Positions 6,517-14,996 are shown, counted from the stretch's first letter. The stretch is DNA of 19,694 bases from an uncultured Lachnospiraceae bacterium (GCA_934320845.1 CAKRFU010000036.1:1-19694); one strand, 5' to 3'. Notes: generated by a model from the sequence alone, not told the origin. Translations and numbers: made by a program.

Positions 6517-6532
6517 TTTAGATGAAAAACTG

Positions 6533-7747
6533 CTATGTATTGTATCCGTTTATGTGTTTTTTGCGATATTCATTGGGTGAAATGGCTGCATATTTACGAA
6601 AAACACGGGAAAAATGTCCGGGCGAAGAAAATCCAAGACAAAGACTGATGGCAGTTAAAGATTTATTAGTGTAAAGGAGGAGGTGTTTTGCCTCTTCCGT
6701 TTTTTTGTTAAGTATAAAATCGGTAAGAGTGATATTGCTTTCTGCTTTAAAACGTTTTGAAAGATAGGATCTGCTCATAAAAAATTCTTTTGCCATAGCC
6801 TCAACAGTAATTGGCTCTGACATATGGCGGTTGATGTAGTTAGATACATCGGAAATTAGCTTTGATGCCGGAGCACCTTTATGTAATTGATTGACGCGTT
6901 TTGCAAAATCCATAATCATAAAATGCCTAAGGTTATTAATCTTGTGATAATCATTTAACAATTCACATTTAAGAATATAGTTATCACTTAGTTTAAGAGC
7001 ATAGTCAGGAAGCATTCCGCCCTTTATAGCCGAACGTGAAGCAAGTGTAGCAATGACAATAAATATATTTTTTAATTGGCGGAGCTGGTTGTCAGCCATT
7101 ATACCAATATTGAGTGCTGATGAATTTTCGAGCAGTTCTGACAAAGAGATATAATCTCCTTTTTGAATCATATTCATTAAAGTTTGCTCCATATCATAAG
7201 TGTTATGAATCGTTATATCCTGTTCAGAAAAATCATTGAAAAAAATCTTGTAAGCTTCATTGCGGTTCATTGATTCTTTAAAATGTTCCTGTAAGGAATT
7301 ATTAATCAAAATATCATGAAGTGAATATTTCTCATTGTTTAGTATGTAATTTAAAAAGCACAGAAGCTGCATAAGATGCTCCAATGATATATGATTGATA
7401 CCATGCATGGCAATTATGAAATTTTCAATGTTATCTTTTGATATATCCAATTGACATGCCAGTTCCAACAGTTCTGATGTGGAATCAGCAACTTGTCTTG
7501 TCGGGCCGATTACAATCTTATATTCGTTGGAGTTGACAATGCCATAGTAACTAAAATGTGCTGTAAAAAAATAACCGATATGATCAGAAAGCTTAAAAAT
7601 ATCTGACTGATATATCGAAATTGGATCTTTGATAAAATTAACGGAGGAATAATAAAAAGCCAGTTTATTATCTTTATAAATACGTATAGGAACTCCGGAA
7701 AAACTGTTTATCATAATGGCAATATAATTATAATCAATAGATTTCAT
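6533..7747 (-). CDS. AraC-family transcriptional regulator
   Basis: A 404-residue DNA-binding regulator. The last 105 residues or so form the double helix-turn-helix AraC domain: ISDVSNYINRHMSEPITVEA, then FFMSRSYLSKRFK for the first HTH, and ISLCLGFSSPGHFSRVFRKY with the terminal SPNEYRK for the second. The first 290 residues form a sensor-like region with no family I can name; it has the pattern KIVIGPTR near residue 105 and long helices after it, as in AraC regulators that sense extracellular or metabolic signals in Clostridia. The ATG at 7747 follows AGGAGG by 8 nt. The gene is divergent from the chemoreceptor gene, with 137 bp between them, so that gene is the most likely target besides itself. 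Confidence 0.88.
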   Translation of the reverse strand: MKSIDYNYIAIMINSFSGVPIRIYKDNKLAFYYSSVNFIKDPISIYQSDIFKLSDHIGYFFTAHFSYYGIVNSNEYKIVIGPTRQVADSTSELLELACQLDISKDNIENFIIAMHGINHISLEHLMQLLCFLNYILNNEKYSLHDILINNSLQEHFKESMNRNEAYKIFFNDFSEQDITIHNTYDMEQTLMNMIQKGDYISLSELLENSSALNIGIMADNQLRQLKNIFIVIATLASRSAIKGGMLPDYALKLSDNYILKCELLNDYHKINNLRHFMIMDFAKRVNQLHKGAPASKLISDVSNYINRHMSEPITVEAMAKEFFMSRSYLSKRFKAESNITLTDFILNKKTEEAKHLLLYTNKSLTAISLCLGFSSPGHFSRVFRKYAAISPNEYRKKHINGYNT

Positions 7748-7776
7748 AGCATAAACCTCCTAAAATTATTGATGCA

Positions 7777-7806
7777 ATTATATCATTTATGGACACAAAT
7801 ATGCAA
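7777..7806 (-). promoter_or_regulatory. Promoter of the AraC-type gene
   Basis: On the minus strand TTGCAT (7806-7801), an 18-nt spacer and TATAAT (7782-7777) preceded by TGA form a strong sigma-A promoter with an extended -10 box. The -10 region is one arm of a 10-bp inverted repeat with the chemoreceptor promoter. Confidence 0.6.
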
Positions 7807-7824
7807 GAACTATTGAAGCAACGA

Positions 7825-7833
7825 TGATATAAT
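7825..7833 (+). promoter_or_regulatory. Extended -10 promoter of the chemoreceptor gene
   Basis: TGATATAAT at 7825-7833 is an extended -10 box. No good TTGACA-like box lies 17 nt upstream, so activation by a regulator such as the neighbouring AraC protein is plausible. Confidence 0.4.
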
Positions 7834-7884
7834 CTCTCAGAAAAAATCATAAAAAAAATAATAGAAGAAAGGAATCTGTGAATT

Positions 7885-9588
7885 ATGTACACAAAATTTG
7901 TTAAAAAGAAGATTGAAAGTATGCAGTTACGAGAGAGAATAAAATACGGATACAAAAAAGTAATTATGCTAATGATTATATCAGGGCTGCTTTCTATCAT
8001 AGCAATAGGTATGCTTCTTACAAGTGTTATAAATTATGTTGGGATAATTAATGCTTCAGATATAGCAGTCAAAATGTGCAGAGTGGATGTAAATGCTGCA
8101 GCAAGAAATGTAAGAGAAATGGCATTGAATGATGATACATCCTCTTATGATGGTTATGAAAAAACTATAGCAAGATTACTTGAAGATGTTGATTCTCAAA
8201 TAAAAATAATAAAAAACAAAGGTGTTGTTTCGGAAGAAAAGTATACAGAATATGCAACAGCGTTATCTGATTGGAAAAAACTTACTTCATCCATAATGGA
8301 AGAGATTAAATCAGGAAATCAACAGCAGGGTGTGGATGATATTCTTAATAAATGTACTCCGGCATTGAATAAATTGGTAAATATTGCTTTGGAATTAGAT
8401 GAGATTACAGATGTGGTCAGTGCTAAGGCAGTACAAAATACTATAGTATATGCTGTTTTAGGAATTGTTTTTATTATTTTCTTTTTTGTTGTGGCATGTG
8501 TGATTTCAAGAAAAACAGGTAATGGCATTCTTGTCAGCATTTTGGAGCCGTTGCATGCCATTGAGGATGTTGCAAAGGAATTAACAGAAGGAAATTTACA
8601 TAGTACATTAGATTACCGTTCGGAAGATGAAATTGGGCGATTGGCACATAGTATGCGTAAATCTATTCGTATTTTAGGGTCATATGTAGACGATATAGAC
8701 CGTGCAATGAAGCTGTTTTCAGAAGGAAATTTTGACGTTAAGCCTAATGTGGAGTGGAAAGGTGATTTTGTCGGAATCTTACATTCCTTTATGGATTTTG
8801 AAGCGAGCATGGCGAAAATCGTAAAGGGAATACAGCAGGCTTCAAATCAGGTATCAGGTGGTGCAGAACAGGTGTCATCAGGTGCAATGGAATTGGCAGA
8901 TGGAGCTACAAATCAGGCAGCTGCAGTAGAAGAATTGACTGCTACAGTTGAGAATGTTGCAGAAGAGGTAAGACATAATTCACAGGCGGCAAGTGAAATA
9001 AGTTCAAAAGTAGTGGTACTTGGAGACGAAATATTAGAAAATGATACAAAGATGCAAGATATGGTTAAGTCTATGCTTGAAATTAAAGAAGCATCAATGC
9101 AGATAGATAAAATTATTGAAACAATCAATGATATTGCATCACAGACAAATCTTCTTGCATTAAATGCTTCTATTGAGGCAGCAAGAGCAGGGGAGGCCGG
9201 AAAGGGATTTTCAGTTGTAGCAAATCAGGTAAACCAGTTAGCAGACCAGAGTTCACAGGCAGTAAAAGAATCAGCTGCTTTAATTAAAACATCTGTTAAT
9301 GCTGTTGGAAAGGGAATGTTACTTGCAGAAGAGACTGCAAAACAGCTTGAGGAAATTGCGAAAAATTCTAAAGTGATTACTGAAGAGGTATCAGGTATCG
9401 CAGATACACTTGCAGACCAGACATCAGAGATACAGCAGATTAATGAAGGAATAGAGCAGATCAATGACGTTGTACAAAGTAATTCAGCAACTTCTGAGGA
9501 GTGCGCTGCGGCAAGCCAGGAAATGAGCAACGAAGCAGAACATTTACGTGATATGATAAGTGAAATCAAAGTAGCTGAATTTGAATAA
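7885..9588 (+). CDS. Methyl-accepting chemotaxis protein
   Basis: A 567-residue transmembrane chemoreceptor. A short cytoplasmic head is followed by TM1 (about 26-50), an extracellular helical sensor of about 130 residues (52-184) of four-helix-bundle type, TM2 (185-208), a HAMP linker (about 210-265), and a long signalling coiled coil. The hairpin tip that binds CheA and CheW is clear at about 413-445: INDIASQTNLLALNASIEAA, then RAGEAGKGFSVVA. The usual acidic residue after VVA-x is Gln here (VVANQV), a small deviation. Glu/Gln pairs such as AAAVEELTATVE near 345-357 look like methylation sites. No CheR-binding pentapeptide ends the protein. The ATG at 7885 is chosen with AAAGGA 11 nt upstream. 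The ligand is unknown. It is transcribed away from the AraC regulator. Confidence 0.92.
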   Translation: MYTKFVKKKIESMQLRERIKYGYKKVIMLMIISGLLSIIAIGMLLTSVINYVGIINASDIAVKMCRVDVNAAARNVREMALNDDTSSYDGYEKTIARLLEDVDSQIKIIKNKGVVSEEKYTEYATALSDWKKLTSSIMEEIKSGNQQQGVDDILNKCTPALNKLVNIALELDEITDVVSAKAVQNTIVYAVLGIVFIIFFFVVACVISRKTGNGILVSILEPLHAIEDVAKELTEGNLHSTLDYRSEDEIGRLAHSMRKSIRILGSYVDDIDRAMKLFSEGNFDVKPNVEWKGDFVGILHSFMDFEASMAKIVKGIQQASNQVSGGAEQVSSGAMELADGATNQAAAVEELTATVENVAEEVRHNSQAASEISSKVVVLGDEILENDTKMQDMVKSMLEIKEASMQIDKIIETINDIASQTNLLALNASIEAARAGEAGKGFSVVANQVNQLADQSSQAVKESAALIKTSVNAVGKGMLLAEETAKQLEEIAKNSKVITEEVSGIADTLADQTSEIQQINEGIEQINDVVQSNSATSEECAAASQEMSNEAEHLRDMISEIKVAEFE

Positions 9589-9675
9589 GAAAGAATATGT
9601 TTCATTTAAGAGTCAAAATGGCGGATATGCCATAAATATATGTAAGGTTGAAATGATTACAAAATGTTCCTAATG

Positions 9676-9720
9676 TAAATGATGTAATGGTCAAAAGTTT
9701 TTTGCCCATTACATCATTTA
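9676..9720. repeat. Long palindromic hairpin, same family as 6240-6277
   Basis: A perfect 15-bp stem (9676-9690 with 9706-9720) is followed by one mismatch and 5 more pairs (CAAAA with TTTTG), closing on a 3-nt loop. The core GG-TCAAAA...TTTTG-CC and outer TGATG/CATCA match the element at 6240-6277. It may end transcription between the convergent genes, though no T-run follows the stem, or be a dispersed palindromic repeat. Confidence 0.7.
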
Positions 9721-9773
9721 AATATTACGATACAGTTTTTCATTAGTAACAGTTCAGCCATAAAAAATAAATC

Positions 9774-9955
9774 TTAGTCTAATTACTCTATAATAATGTT
9801 TATTGTACAATCTGATACATGACTGTAATTCATATCAAGTCCATAATCAATGGAAATCTCTATTTTATCGTTTTCTTCATTAATATCAACGCGTGTGGTG
9901 TCAATCCGCATTTGCATTGAACAAATAGTTGCCGATTGCTAAACATATTTTGCTA
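9774..9955 (-). pseudogene. Broken second copy of the DUF1934 gene
   Basis: Minus-strand bases 9920-9774 encode the last part of the DUF1934 protein. The 44 residues from MQMRIDTTRV to INIIIE differ at only 3 positions from the intact copy at 5772-6206. An early TAA (9785-9783) removes the last three residues, and the ancestral stop is still present at 9776-9774. Immediately upstream the homology jumps to the intact copy's promoter-side flank (9924-9955 match 6316-6347, about 30 bp with few changes), so roughly 385 bp of the gene and leader are deleted internally. No start site remains. Confidence 0.85.
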
Positions 9956-9975
9956 ATTAGTTTTGATATGCGGTT

Positions 9976-10794
9976 TTAGTGAAACAAATCATATATACCG
10001 CTTCGTATTTGTACCTTAGAATTATTTGTAGTGTTCTCTTTAGAGGTGTTTGATTTGCTGAGTGATTTGTATTCTTCGTTTGTGAGTTCATTTTTAAGTT
10101 TTTCTTTTGACTCTTTAGGTACAGTGGCGGTTGTGGCGTCCTCAAAACATAAACTTGGGAACAGAACGCACCACCAGTTATGTCCGTCGGCTTTACCTAT
10201 TTCAACACATAATGCATCATAATATCCTGCCGGGAATGTGAGGTCACCATATGTTTTTGTGGGAAAATATCTGTTTTGTATAAAAACTTTTGCTGAATAA
10301 GAATAGCCGTTTTCGTGAATAGTATAATCGGCGGATTGTTTAATATTTTCAAATTTGGAGGAGACATATTGCTTTGCCTGTGCCGCCGAAGATATGCCCG
10401 AAAGACCGGTTTGAAGTTCTGAGAGGATGCTGTCACGAACTTTAATTTTTAGCTTTTGGTCATCGTCACTGTTGCTGTTTGCGATAACATGTAGTCTCAG
10501 TACATGTTTTGCAATATCTTTCTGAATTTTCGGATTGCTCAGTGACAAAGTTTTGTAAGGATTTTTGTGTATTGTTTCATTGTTGAAAACAGTTGTTGAA
10601 AACCTGTTTATGTTGATATGGTTTGTGTTTTCAGTCTTTTTTGTTGAAAGAATATCGGCATTTGATGATGATTTACAATTTTTATAGGTATTTAAATATG
10701 TTTGATAGCTTTTTATGCTCATAAATAAAAGTGTAAATGCTGCTGAATATATGGCAATAATAAGTATGATTTTAGATAATTTTATTTTGTTCAT
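9976..10794 (-). CDS. spoIIR: Stage II sporulation protein R
   Basis: A 272-residue secreted signalling protein. In Bacillus it is made in the forespore and activates the SpoIIGA protease, which processes pro-sigma-E in the mother cell. A hydrophobic N-terminal segment (about residues 9-27) is the signal or anchor. The diagnostic blocks are present: VLRLHVIANSNSDDDQKLK, then KVRDSIL, then YFPTKTYGDLTFPAGYYDAL, and the near-invariant NWWCVLFPSLCFED. A Ser/Asn/Lys-rich region before the C terminus is less conserved. The ATG at 10794 follows GGAG by 6 nt. The gene stands alone, divergent from the PBP gene, as spoIIR often does. It supports an endospore-forming organism. Confidence 0.93.
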   Translation of the reverse strand: MNKIKLSKIILIIAIYSAAFTLLFMSIKSYQTYLNTYKNCKSSSNADILSTKKTENTNHININRFSTTVFNNETIHKNPYKTLSLSNPKIQKDIAKHVLRLHVIANSNSDDDQKLKIKVRDSILSELQTGLSGISSAAQAKQYVSSKFENIKQSADYTIHENGYSYSAKVFIQNRYFPTKTYGDLTFPAGYYDALCVEIGKADGHNWWCVLFPSLCFEDATTATVPKESKEKLKNELTNEEYKSLSKSNTSKENTTNNSKVQIRSGIYDLFH

Positions 10795-10832
10795 GTTATT
10801 CTCCGTTTTCTTTATTTGACATGTCTTATCTG

Positions 10833-10861
10833 GAGTGTTGCCGTGAAAAAATGTTTTATAC
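10833..10861 (-). promoter_or_regulatory. Possible sigma-F-type promoter of spoIIR
   Basis: On the minus strand GTATA (10861-10857) is followed, after 14 nt, by GGCAACACT (10842-10834), which resembles the Bacillus forespore consensus GTATA - about 15 nt - GGnnAnAnT. It lies about 40 nt before the start codon, as expected for a forespore gene. Spacing is slightly short and this is a by-eye match. Confidence 0.4.
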
Positions 10862-10950
10862 AGTAACCTAAAGATTTTATTAAGAAAATGTTGAAAAGAT
10901 GCATTATTGATGTAAATATGTTATCATAGCTTTAATTGGGAGGTTAATAT

Positions 10951-13470
10951 ATGTCAAATAGAAATACAAGGGGAGACAGCACGAGAGTGTTTAATCCCGA
11001 TGATATTATTGTTCGAGAAAGACAGACAAGAAATTCCACAGCATCGGGAAATGCTGCTGGAAACAGAAACCGCAGGACTTCACAAAACATGAGAACTGCC
11101 CAGCGTGTGAATGGTGTCGGTACGCTCACGCCTAAGCAGGCGAAAAAGCAGGAAAAGAAGATTAAAAAGCATAAGAGACATAAAAAGTTTTGGTTTGGAT
11201 TTAAGATATTTATGTTGATTTGTCTGCTGGCTGTATTGGCGGCACTTGTAGTAATCTATTTTAAATTTGGTGATGATCTTTTAAAATGGAAGATGGAAGC
11301 TACAGATATAGTGGAAAATTCAACATCGGATACATTTAGAGCATCTGAGACAAGTATTATATATGCTTCGAACAAATCAATGATAGCAAAGCTGAAGGGT
11401 GACAAAGATTCATATTATCTGACATTTGATGAAATTCCGCAGTCGGTTAAAGATGCGATGGTTGTCACAGAGGATAGAGATTTTTACAAACATGAAGGTG
11501 TAAACTTTTTATCAACTGCAAAGGCGGCTGTTATGCTTGTTGAGAGCAAGTTAAGGCATCAGGATATTTCAAGAGGTGGAAGTACCATAACACAGCAGCT
11601 TGCAAAGAATGTTTTTCTTTCAAATGAACGGTCGTATGAAAGAAAAGTAAGAGAAATATTTATTGCATTGGAATTGGAGAAGAAGTATACAAAAGACCAG
11701 ATTCTTGAGTTCTATATAAATAATATTTATTTTGCAAATGGATATTATGGAATAGAAGCGGCAAGTAAAGGGTATTTTAATAAATCTGCCAAAGACCTTG
11801 ACCTTGCAGAAGCAGCATTTTTGTGTTCTATACCAAACAGACCAAGTTTGTATAATCCGTTAGAACATTATAAAAATACTTTGAAAAGAAAAAGCCGTAT
11901 TTTAAAACAGATGCTTGATGCAGACTGTATTACTGCTGCTGAATATAGTGATGCAAATTATGAAGAGATAATTTTAAATCCTGCACAGGCACTTAAAACG
12001 CAGAATTATATGACAACATATGCAATCAGTTGTGCGACAAAGTCACTTATGCAGGCGAGAGGCTTCGAGTTTAAATATAAATTTGACAGCACGGAAGAAC
12101 AGAAACAATACGAAAAAGAATATGATGAATTGTACGACGATTGCCATAATTCATTGTACACCGGAGGGTATCGTATTTATACATCTTTAAATAAGAAGAA
12201 ACAGAAGAAGCTGCAGAAAGCGGTTGATGACCAGCTTGCAGGATTTAAAGAAAAAACAAAGAAAGATAAAATTTATAAATTGCAGGGAGCGGCTACATGT
12301 ATAGATAATTCAAATGGTCTTGTTGTAGCTATTGTAGGAGGAAGAAAACAGAAAAACATTACAGGTTACACATTAAACAGGGCATATCAGAGTTACAGAC
12401 AGCCGGGAAGCTGTTTTAAGCCGGTTGCTGTTTACACGCCTCAGCTTGAGAGAGGATACACCCCTGACAGTATAGTTGATGATACTTATTTCAATGGTGG
12501 GCCGCACAATGCAGACGGAAGTTATGCAGGAAAAATTTCGCTCAGATATGCGGTTGAAAAATCAAAAAATGTAATTGCGTGGAAATTATTTCAGGAGCTT
12601 ACACCTGAGGTTGGACTGTCTTATCCTATTAAAATGGGATTTGCAAAGATAGTGGATTCTGATTATTATCCGGCAGCGTCACTTGGTGGACTTACGAATG
12701 GTGTTACGACTGTTGAAATGGCATCTGCATTTGCAGCTATTGAAAATGATGGCGTATTCAGAGAGCCGACATGTATAGGCAAAATTACTGATTCTGAAGG
12801 GAAAACAATAGTAAATAACAAGAAAAACCGCAAAGAAAAACATGTTTACAAACAAAATGCAGCAAGAATGATGACAAGTATCCTGCAGGGCGTACTTGTA
12901 AGTGGTACTGCAAGGGGAAATGCACTTGACAACATGTCATGTGCAGGAAAAACGGGAACAACGAGTGATAAAAAAGACGGATGGTTCTGTGGATATACAC
13001 CATACTATACAACTACAGTATGGGTAGGATATGATAATCCTAAGACACTTGATGATTTGTATGGAAACACTTACCCACTCAGGATATGGCGTGAATATAT
13101 GTCTGACATACATCAGGGACTTGAAAATAAAGAATTTGAAAGTTATGAGGGACAGAAGAGTACTGGTTCATCAGGTCAGTATTATAGCAGCGATTATAAT
13201 TCAGATGGAAATACAACCGTAACGGCTGTACCTACAATGGATCCTGATGCAATGGATAACGCTCAGCCAACAGAAGCACCTGACACTGACAGTAAAAATA
13301 ATACAGACAAAAATACAGATGTGACACCTACAAAGAAACCGGCAGATAATAATGATAATAAAGATACAGGAGATTCCGGTGATAATGGGGATGCTTCACA
13401 GCCTGATGATGTAGGAGGGGATGATGCTTCGACACCTGATGATGTAGGAGGAGATGATATTGCGGATTAA
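10951..13470 (+). CDS. Class A penicillin-binding protein (PBP1a-type)
   Basis: An 839-residue bifunctional cell-wall synthase. A basic cytoplasmic head (rich in KKQEKKIKKHKRHKK) precedes one membrane helix at about 83-106. The GT51 glycosyltransferase domain has catalytic E174 in EDRDFYKHEG, then GGSTITQQLAKN and a second conserved block, FYINNIYFANGYYGIEAA. The transpeptidase domain has the active-site S487-C-F-K490, S538-K-N540 and K667-TGT. A C-terminal tail of about 100 residues is rich in Thr, Pro, Asp, Asn and Gly and carries a short repeat. It polymerises and cross-links peptidoglycan outside the membrane and is the usual target of beta-lactams. The ATG follows GGGAGG by 7 nt. It is divergent from spoIIR; nothing in the sequence shows that it is sporulation-specific. 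Confidence 0.93.
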   Translation: MSNRNTRGDSTRVFNPDDIIVRERQTRNSTASGNAAGNRNRRTSQNMRTAQRVNGVGTLTPKQAKKQEKKIKKHKRHKKFWFGFKIFMLICLLAVLAALVVIYFKFGDDLLKWKMEATDIVENSTSDTFRASETSIIYASNKSMIAKLKGDKDSYYLTFDEIPQSVKDAMVVTEDRDFYKHEGVNFLSTAKAAVMLVESKLRHQDISRGGSTITQQLAKNVFLSNERSYERKVREIFIALELEKKYTKDQILEFYINNIYFANGYYGIEAASKGYFNKSAKDLDLAEAAFLCSIPNRPSLYNPLEHYKNTLKRKSRILKQMLDADCITAAEYSDANYEEIILNPAQALKTQNYMTTYAISCATKSLMQARGFEFKYKFDSTEEQKQYEKEYDELYDDCHNSLYTGGYRIYTSLNKKKQKKLQKAVDDQLAGFKEKTKKDKIYKLQGAATCIDNSNGLVVAIVGGRKQKNITGYTLNRAYQSYRQPGSCFKPVAVYTPQLERGYTPDSIVDDTYFNGGPHNADGSYAGKISLRYAVEKSKNVIAWKLFQELTPEVGLSYPIKMGFAKIVDSDYYPAASLGGLTNGVTTVEMASAFAAIENDGVFREPTCIGKITDSEGKTIVNNKKNRKEKHVYKQNAARMMTSILQGVLVSGTARGNALDNMSCAGKTGTTSDKKDGWFCGYTPYYTTTVWVGYDNPKTLDDLYGNTYPLRIWREYMSDIHQGLENKEFESYEGQKSTGSSGQYYSSDYNSDGNTTVTAVPTMDPDAMDNAQPTEAPDTDSKNNTDKNTDVTPTKKPADNNDNKDTGDSGDNGDASQPDDVGGDDASTPDDVGGDDIAD
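13402..13458 (+). repeat. 24-bp direct repeat in the PBP tail
   Basis: CCTGATGATGTAGGAGG plus 7 more bases (13402-13425) recurs at 13435-13458 with one mismatch, a period of 33 bp or 11 codons. It encodes two PDDVGGDD units at the acidic C terminus. Confidence 0.75.
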
Positions 13471-13546
13471 CTGCGGTAATTGACGGTAACATCAATATAG
13501 CAGACGGAAATTACCACAAGTAATTTGTTGAAATATAAATTATATG

Positions 13547-13610
13547 CTAGTACAACGTATATCAATTATTAATTATTCGCTGTACTAGTACGAAATCAAA
13601 TAGTACGAAA
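13547..13610. promoter_or_regulatory. Stem-loop and TAGTAC-type repeats before the glycosyltransferase gene
   Basis: CTAGTACA (13547-13554) pairs with TGTACTAG (13581-13588). TAGTACGAAA occurs at 13586-13595 and again at 13601-13610, just before the GAGGAG ribosome binding site. Thus three TAGTAC boxes sit in 63 bp. This may be a regulator binding region or a leader structure; no known operator is recognised. Confidence 0.4.
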
Positions 13611-13621
13611 CGAGGAGAGAT

Positions 13622-14572
13622 ATGGTAAGTTTTAGTTTATGTATGATTGTAAAGGATGAGGAGGCAGTCTTATCAAGATGTCTCGACAGTCTGCATGATA
13701 TAATGGACGAGATAATTATAGTAGATACTGGTTCGACTGATAAGACAAAGGAAATTGCAAGGAAATATACCGATAAAGTATTTGATTATAAATGGTGTAA
13801 TGATTTTGCGGATGCAAGAAATTTTGCTGCATCAAAAGCCAAAGGAGATTATATATATACGGCAGATGCAGATGAATATCTTGACGCCGAAAACAGAGAT
13901 AAACTTTGCAAATTAAAAAAAATCATGCTTCCTGAAATAGAAATCGTACAAATGCTTTACCATACACCTGTCAGTTTGAGTACGGTGTACAATTTTGAAG
14001 AGGAATACAGACCAAAATTATATAAAAGACTTAGAACATTTACATGGATAGACCAGATACATGAGACATTGAGAGTAGACCCGGTAGTTTACGACAGTGA
14101 TATTGTTATTGAGCACAGGCCACTCACAAATCATGCACCAAGGGATTTTGCGGCATTTGAGAGAATTGCAGTAGATGGAAAAAGGCTTTCAAAGAAACTG
14201 CATCATATGTATGCAATGGAGCTCTTTCGGTCTGGCAGCGATGACGATTTTTTGAAATCGGAAAAATTATTTAAGAGGACTCTTGAAGAAGATGGAAGAA
14301 CAATAGACGAGGTAAAAGAAGCTTTTTGTGTGCTTGCAAGATGTTATAGAGTAAAAGGTGATATAGTCTCATTTATGGAATGTGCGCTTAAAGATGCTGC
14401 CACTTCATCATGTGCAGAGATTTGCTGTGAGCTTGGAATGTATTATGAAAGCATAGGAAATATTTCAGAAGCTGTTATGTGGTATCAGAATGCACTTACG
14501 GAAACAGAGAGCATTCTTGACATAAGGAGTTCGGAGGAAATCCCTAAAGAGGCACTGAAAAGATTAGAGTAA
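13622..14572 (+). CDS. Family 2 glycosyltransferase with helical (TPR-like) tail
   Basis: A 316-residue cytoplasmic enzyme. The first 90 residues are a GT2 nucleotide-sugar-binding fold: SLCMIVKDEEAVLSRCLDSL, IIIVDTGSTDKT and the metal-binding motif YTADADEYLD (D82-x-D84). The middle contains FTWIDQIHETL, typical of the SunS-like / TPR-glycosyltransferase group. From about residue 185 the sequence is helical with TPR-like spacing (LFKRTLEEDG, CELGMYYESIGNISEAVMWY). It may transfer a sugar to a protein or cell-surface acceptor; the donor and acceptor cannot be told. The ATG at 13622 follows GAGGAG by 4 nt, which is slightly close. It lies downstream of the PBP but with a structured 150-bp gap, so it probably has its own control. 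Confidence 0.85.
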   Translation: MVSFSLCMIVKDEEAVLSRCLDSLHDIMDEIIIVDTGSTDKTKEIARKYTDKVFDYKWCNDFADARNFAASKAKGDYIYTADADEYLDAENRDKLCKLKKIMLPEIEIVQMLYHTPVSLSTVYNFEEEYRPKLYKRLRTFTWIDQIHETLRVDPVVYDSDIVIEHRPLTNHAPRDFAAFERIAVDGKRLSKKLHHMYAMELFRSGSDDDFLKSEKLFKRTLEEDGRTIDEVKEAFCVLARCYRVKGDIVSFMECALKDAATSSCAEICCELGMYYESIGNISEAVMWYQNALTETESILDIRSSEEIPKEALKRLE

Positions 14573-14638
14573 TGTATCAATGACTTATTATATCGGTTGC
14601 GGTGTAAACTATTATTTTTGGATGAATGGAGTTTTAAT

Positions 14639-14986
14639 ATGGAAGAAAAGACAACATATATGACAATTAATGAAGAAACCGCTGAGGAAATTGAGAATAA
14701 GATGCCGGAGGAAAGCGAACTTTACGATCTTGCGGATTTGTTTAAGGTTTTTGGAGATTCAACCAGAATAAAAATTCTTTACGTTCTGTTTGAGAATGAA
14801 ATGTGTGTGTATGATATAGCTTCTATTCTTAATATGACTCAAAGTGCAATCTCTCATCAGCTTCGCATATTGAAGCAGAACAGGCTTGTCAAGTTCAGAA
14901 AGGAAGGAAAGACAGTTCTTTATACACTTGCGGATGAACATGTTTTTACGATACTCAGTCAGGGGATTGAACATGTAGAAGAGTGA
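14639..14986 (+). CDS. ArsR/SmtB-family metal-responsive repressor
   Basis: A 115-residue winged-helix repressor, a normal length for the family. The start is the ATG at 14639, with TGGAG upstream; an in-frame extension to 14597 lacks a ribosome binding site. The DNA-binding helices are in the stretch LNMTQSAISHQLRILKQ (64-80), followed by the wing FRKEGKTVLYTLAD. The last helix has D99-x-H101-x10-H112-x2-E115. This has the spacing of the alpha-5 zinc/cobalt site of CzrA/SmtB (D-x-H-x10-H-x2-H), with Glu replacing the last His. Only one Cys of the CadC-type ELCVCDL motif is kept (EMCVYDI), so an alpha-3 soft-metal site looks incomplete. The gene lies 170 bp before the metal ATPase, which carries a matching operator, and most likely controls it, releasing DNA when zinc or a similar ion binds. 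Confidence 0.88.
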   Translation: MEEKTTYMTINEETAEEIENKMPEESELYDLADLFKVFGDSTRIKILYVLFENEMCVYDIASILNMTQSAISHQLRILKQNRLVKFRKEGKTVLYTLADEHVFTILSQGIEHVEE

Positions 14987-14996
14987 GCATAGGAAG

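Larger units (their letters stand above)
7777..7833. repeat. Mirrored -10 boxes in the AraC/MCP divergent region
   Basis: ATTATATCAT (7777-7786) and ATGATATAAT (7824-7833) are exact reverse complements, 37 bp apart, and each contains the TATAAT box of one of the two divergent promoters. Confidence 0.6.
9589..9975. other. Non-coding region between MCP and spoIIR
   Basis: This stretch of 387 bases has no intact gene. It holds a small ATGGC/GCCAT hairpin near 9618-9633, the long palindrome at 9676-9720, and the broken DUF1934 copy at 9774-9955. The flanking genes converge on it. Confidence 0.7.

Noticed and set aside
9225..9605. Long minus-strand ORF under the chemoreceptor
   Set aside because: Ser/Ala/Thr-rich antisense shadow of the coiled-coil coding sequence, with no start signal.
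14597..14638. Upstream start of the ArsR-type protein
   Set aside because: No ribosome binding site; the ATG at 14639 has TGGAG and gives the normal family length.
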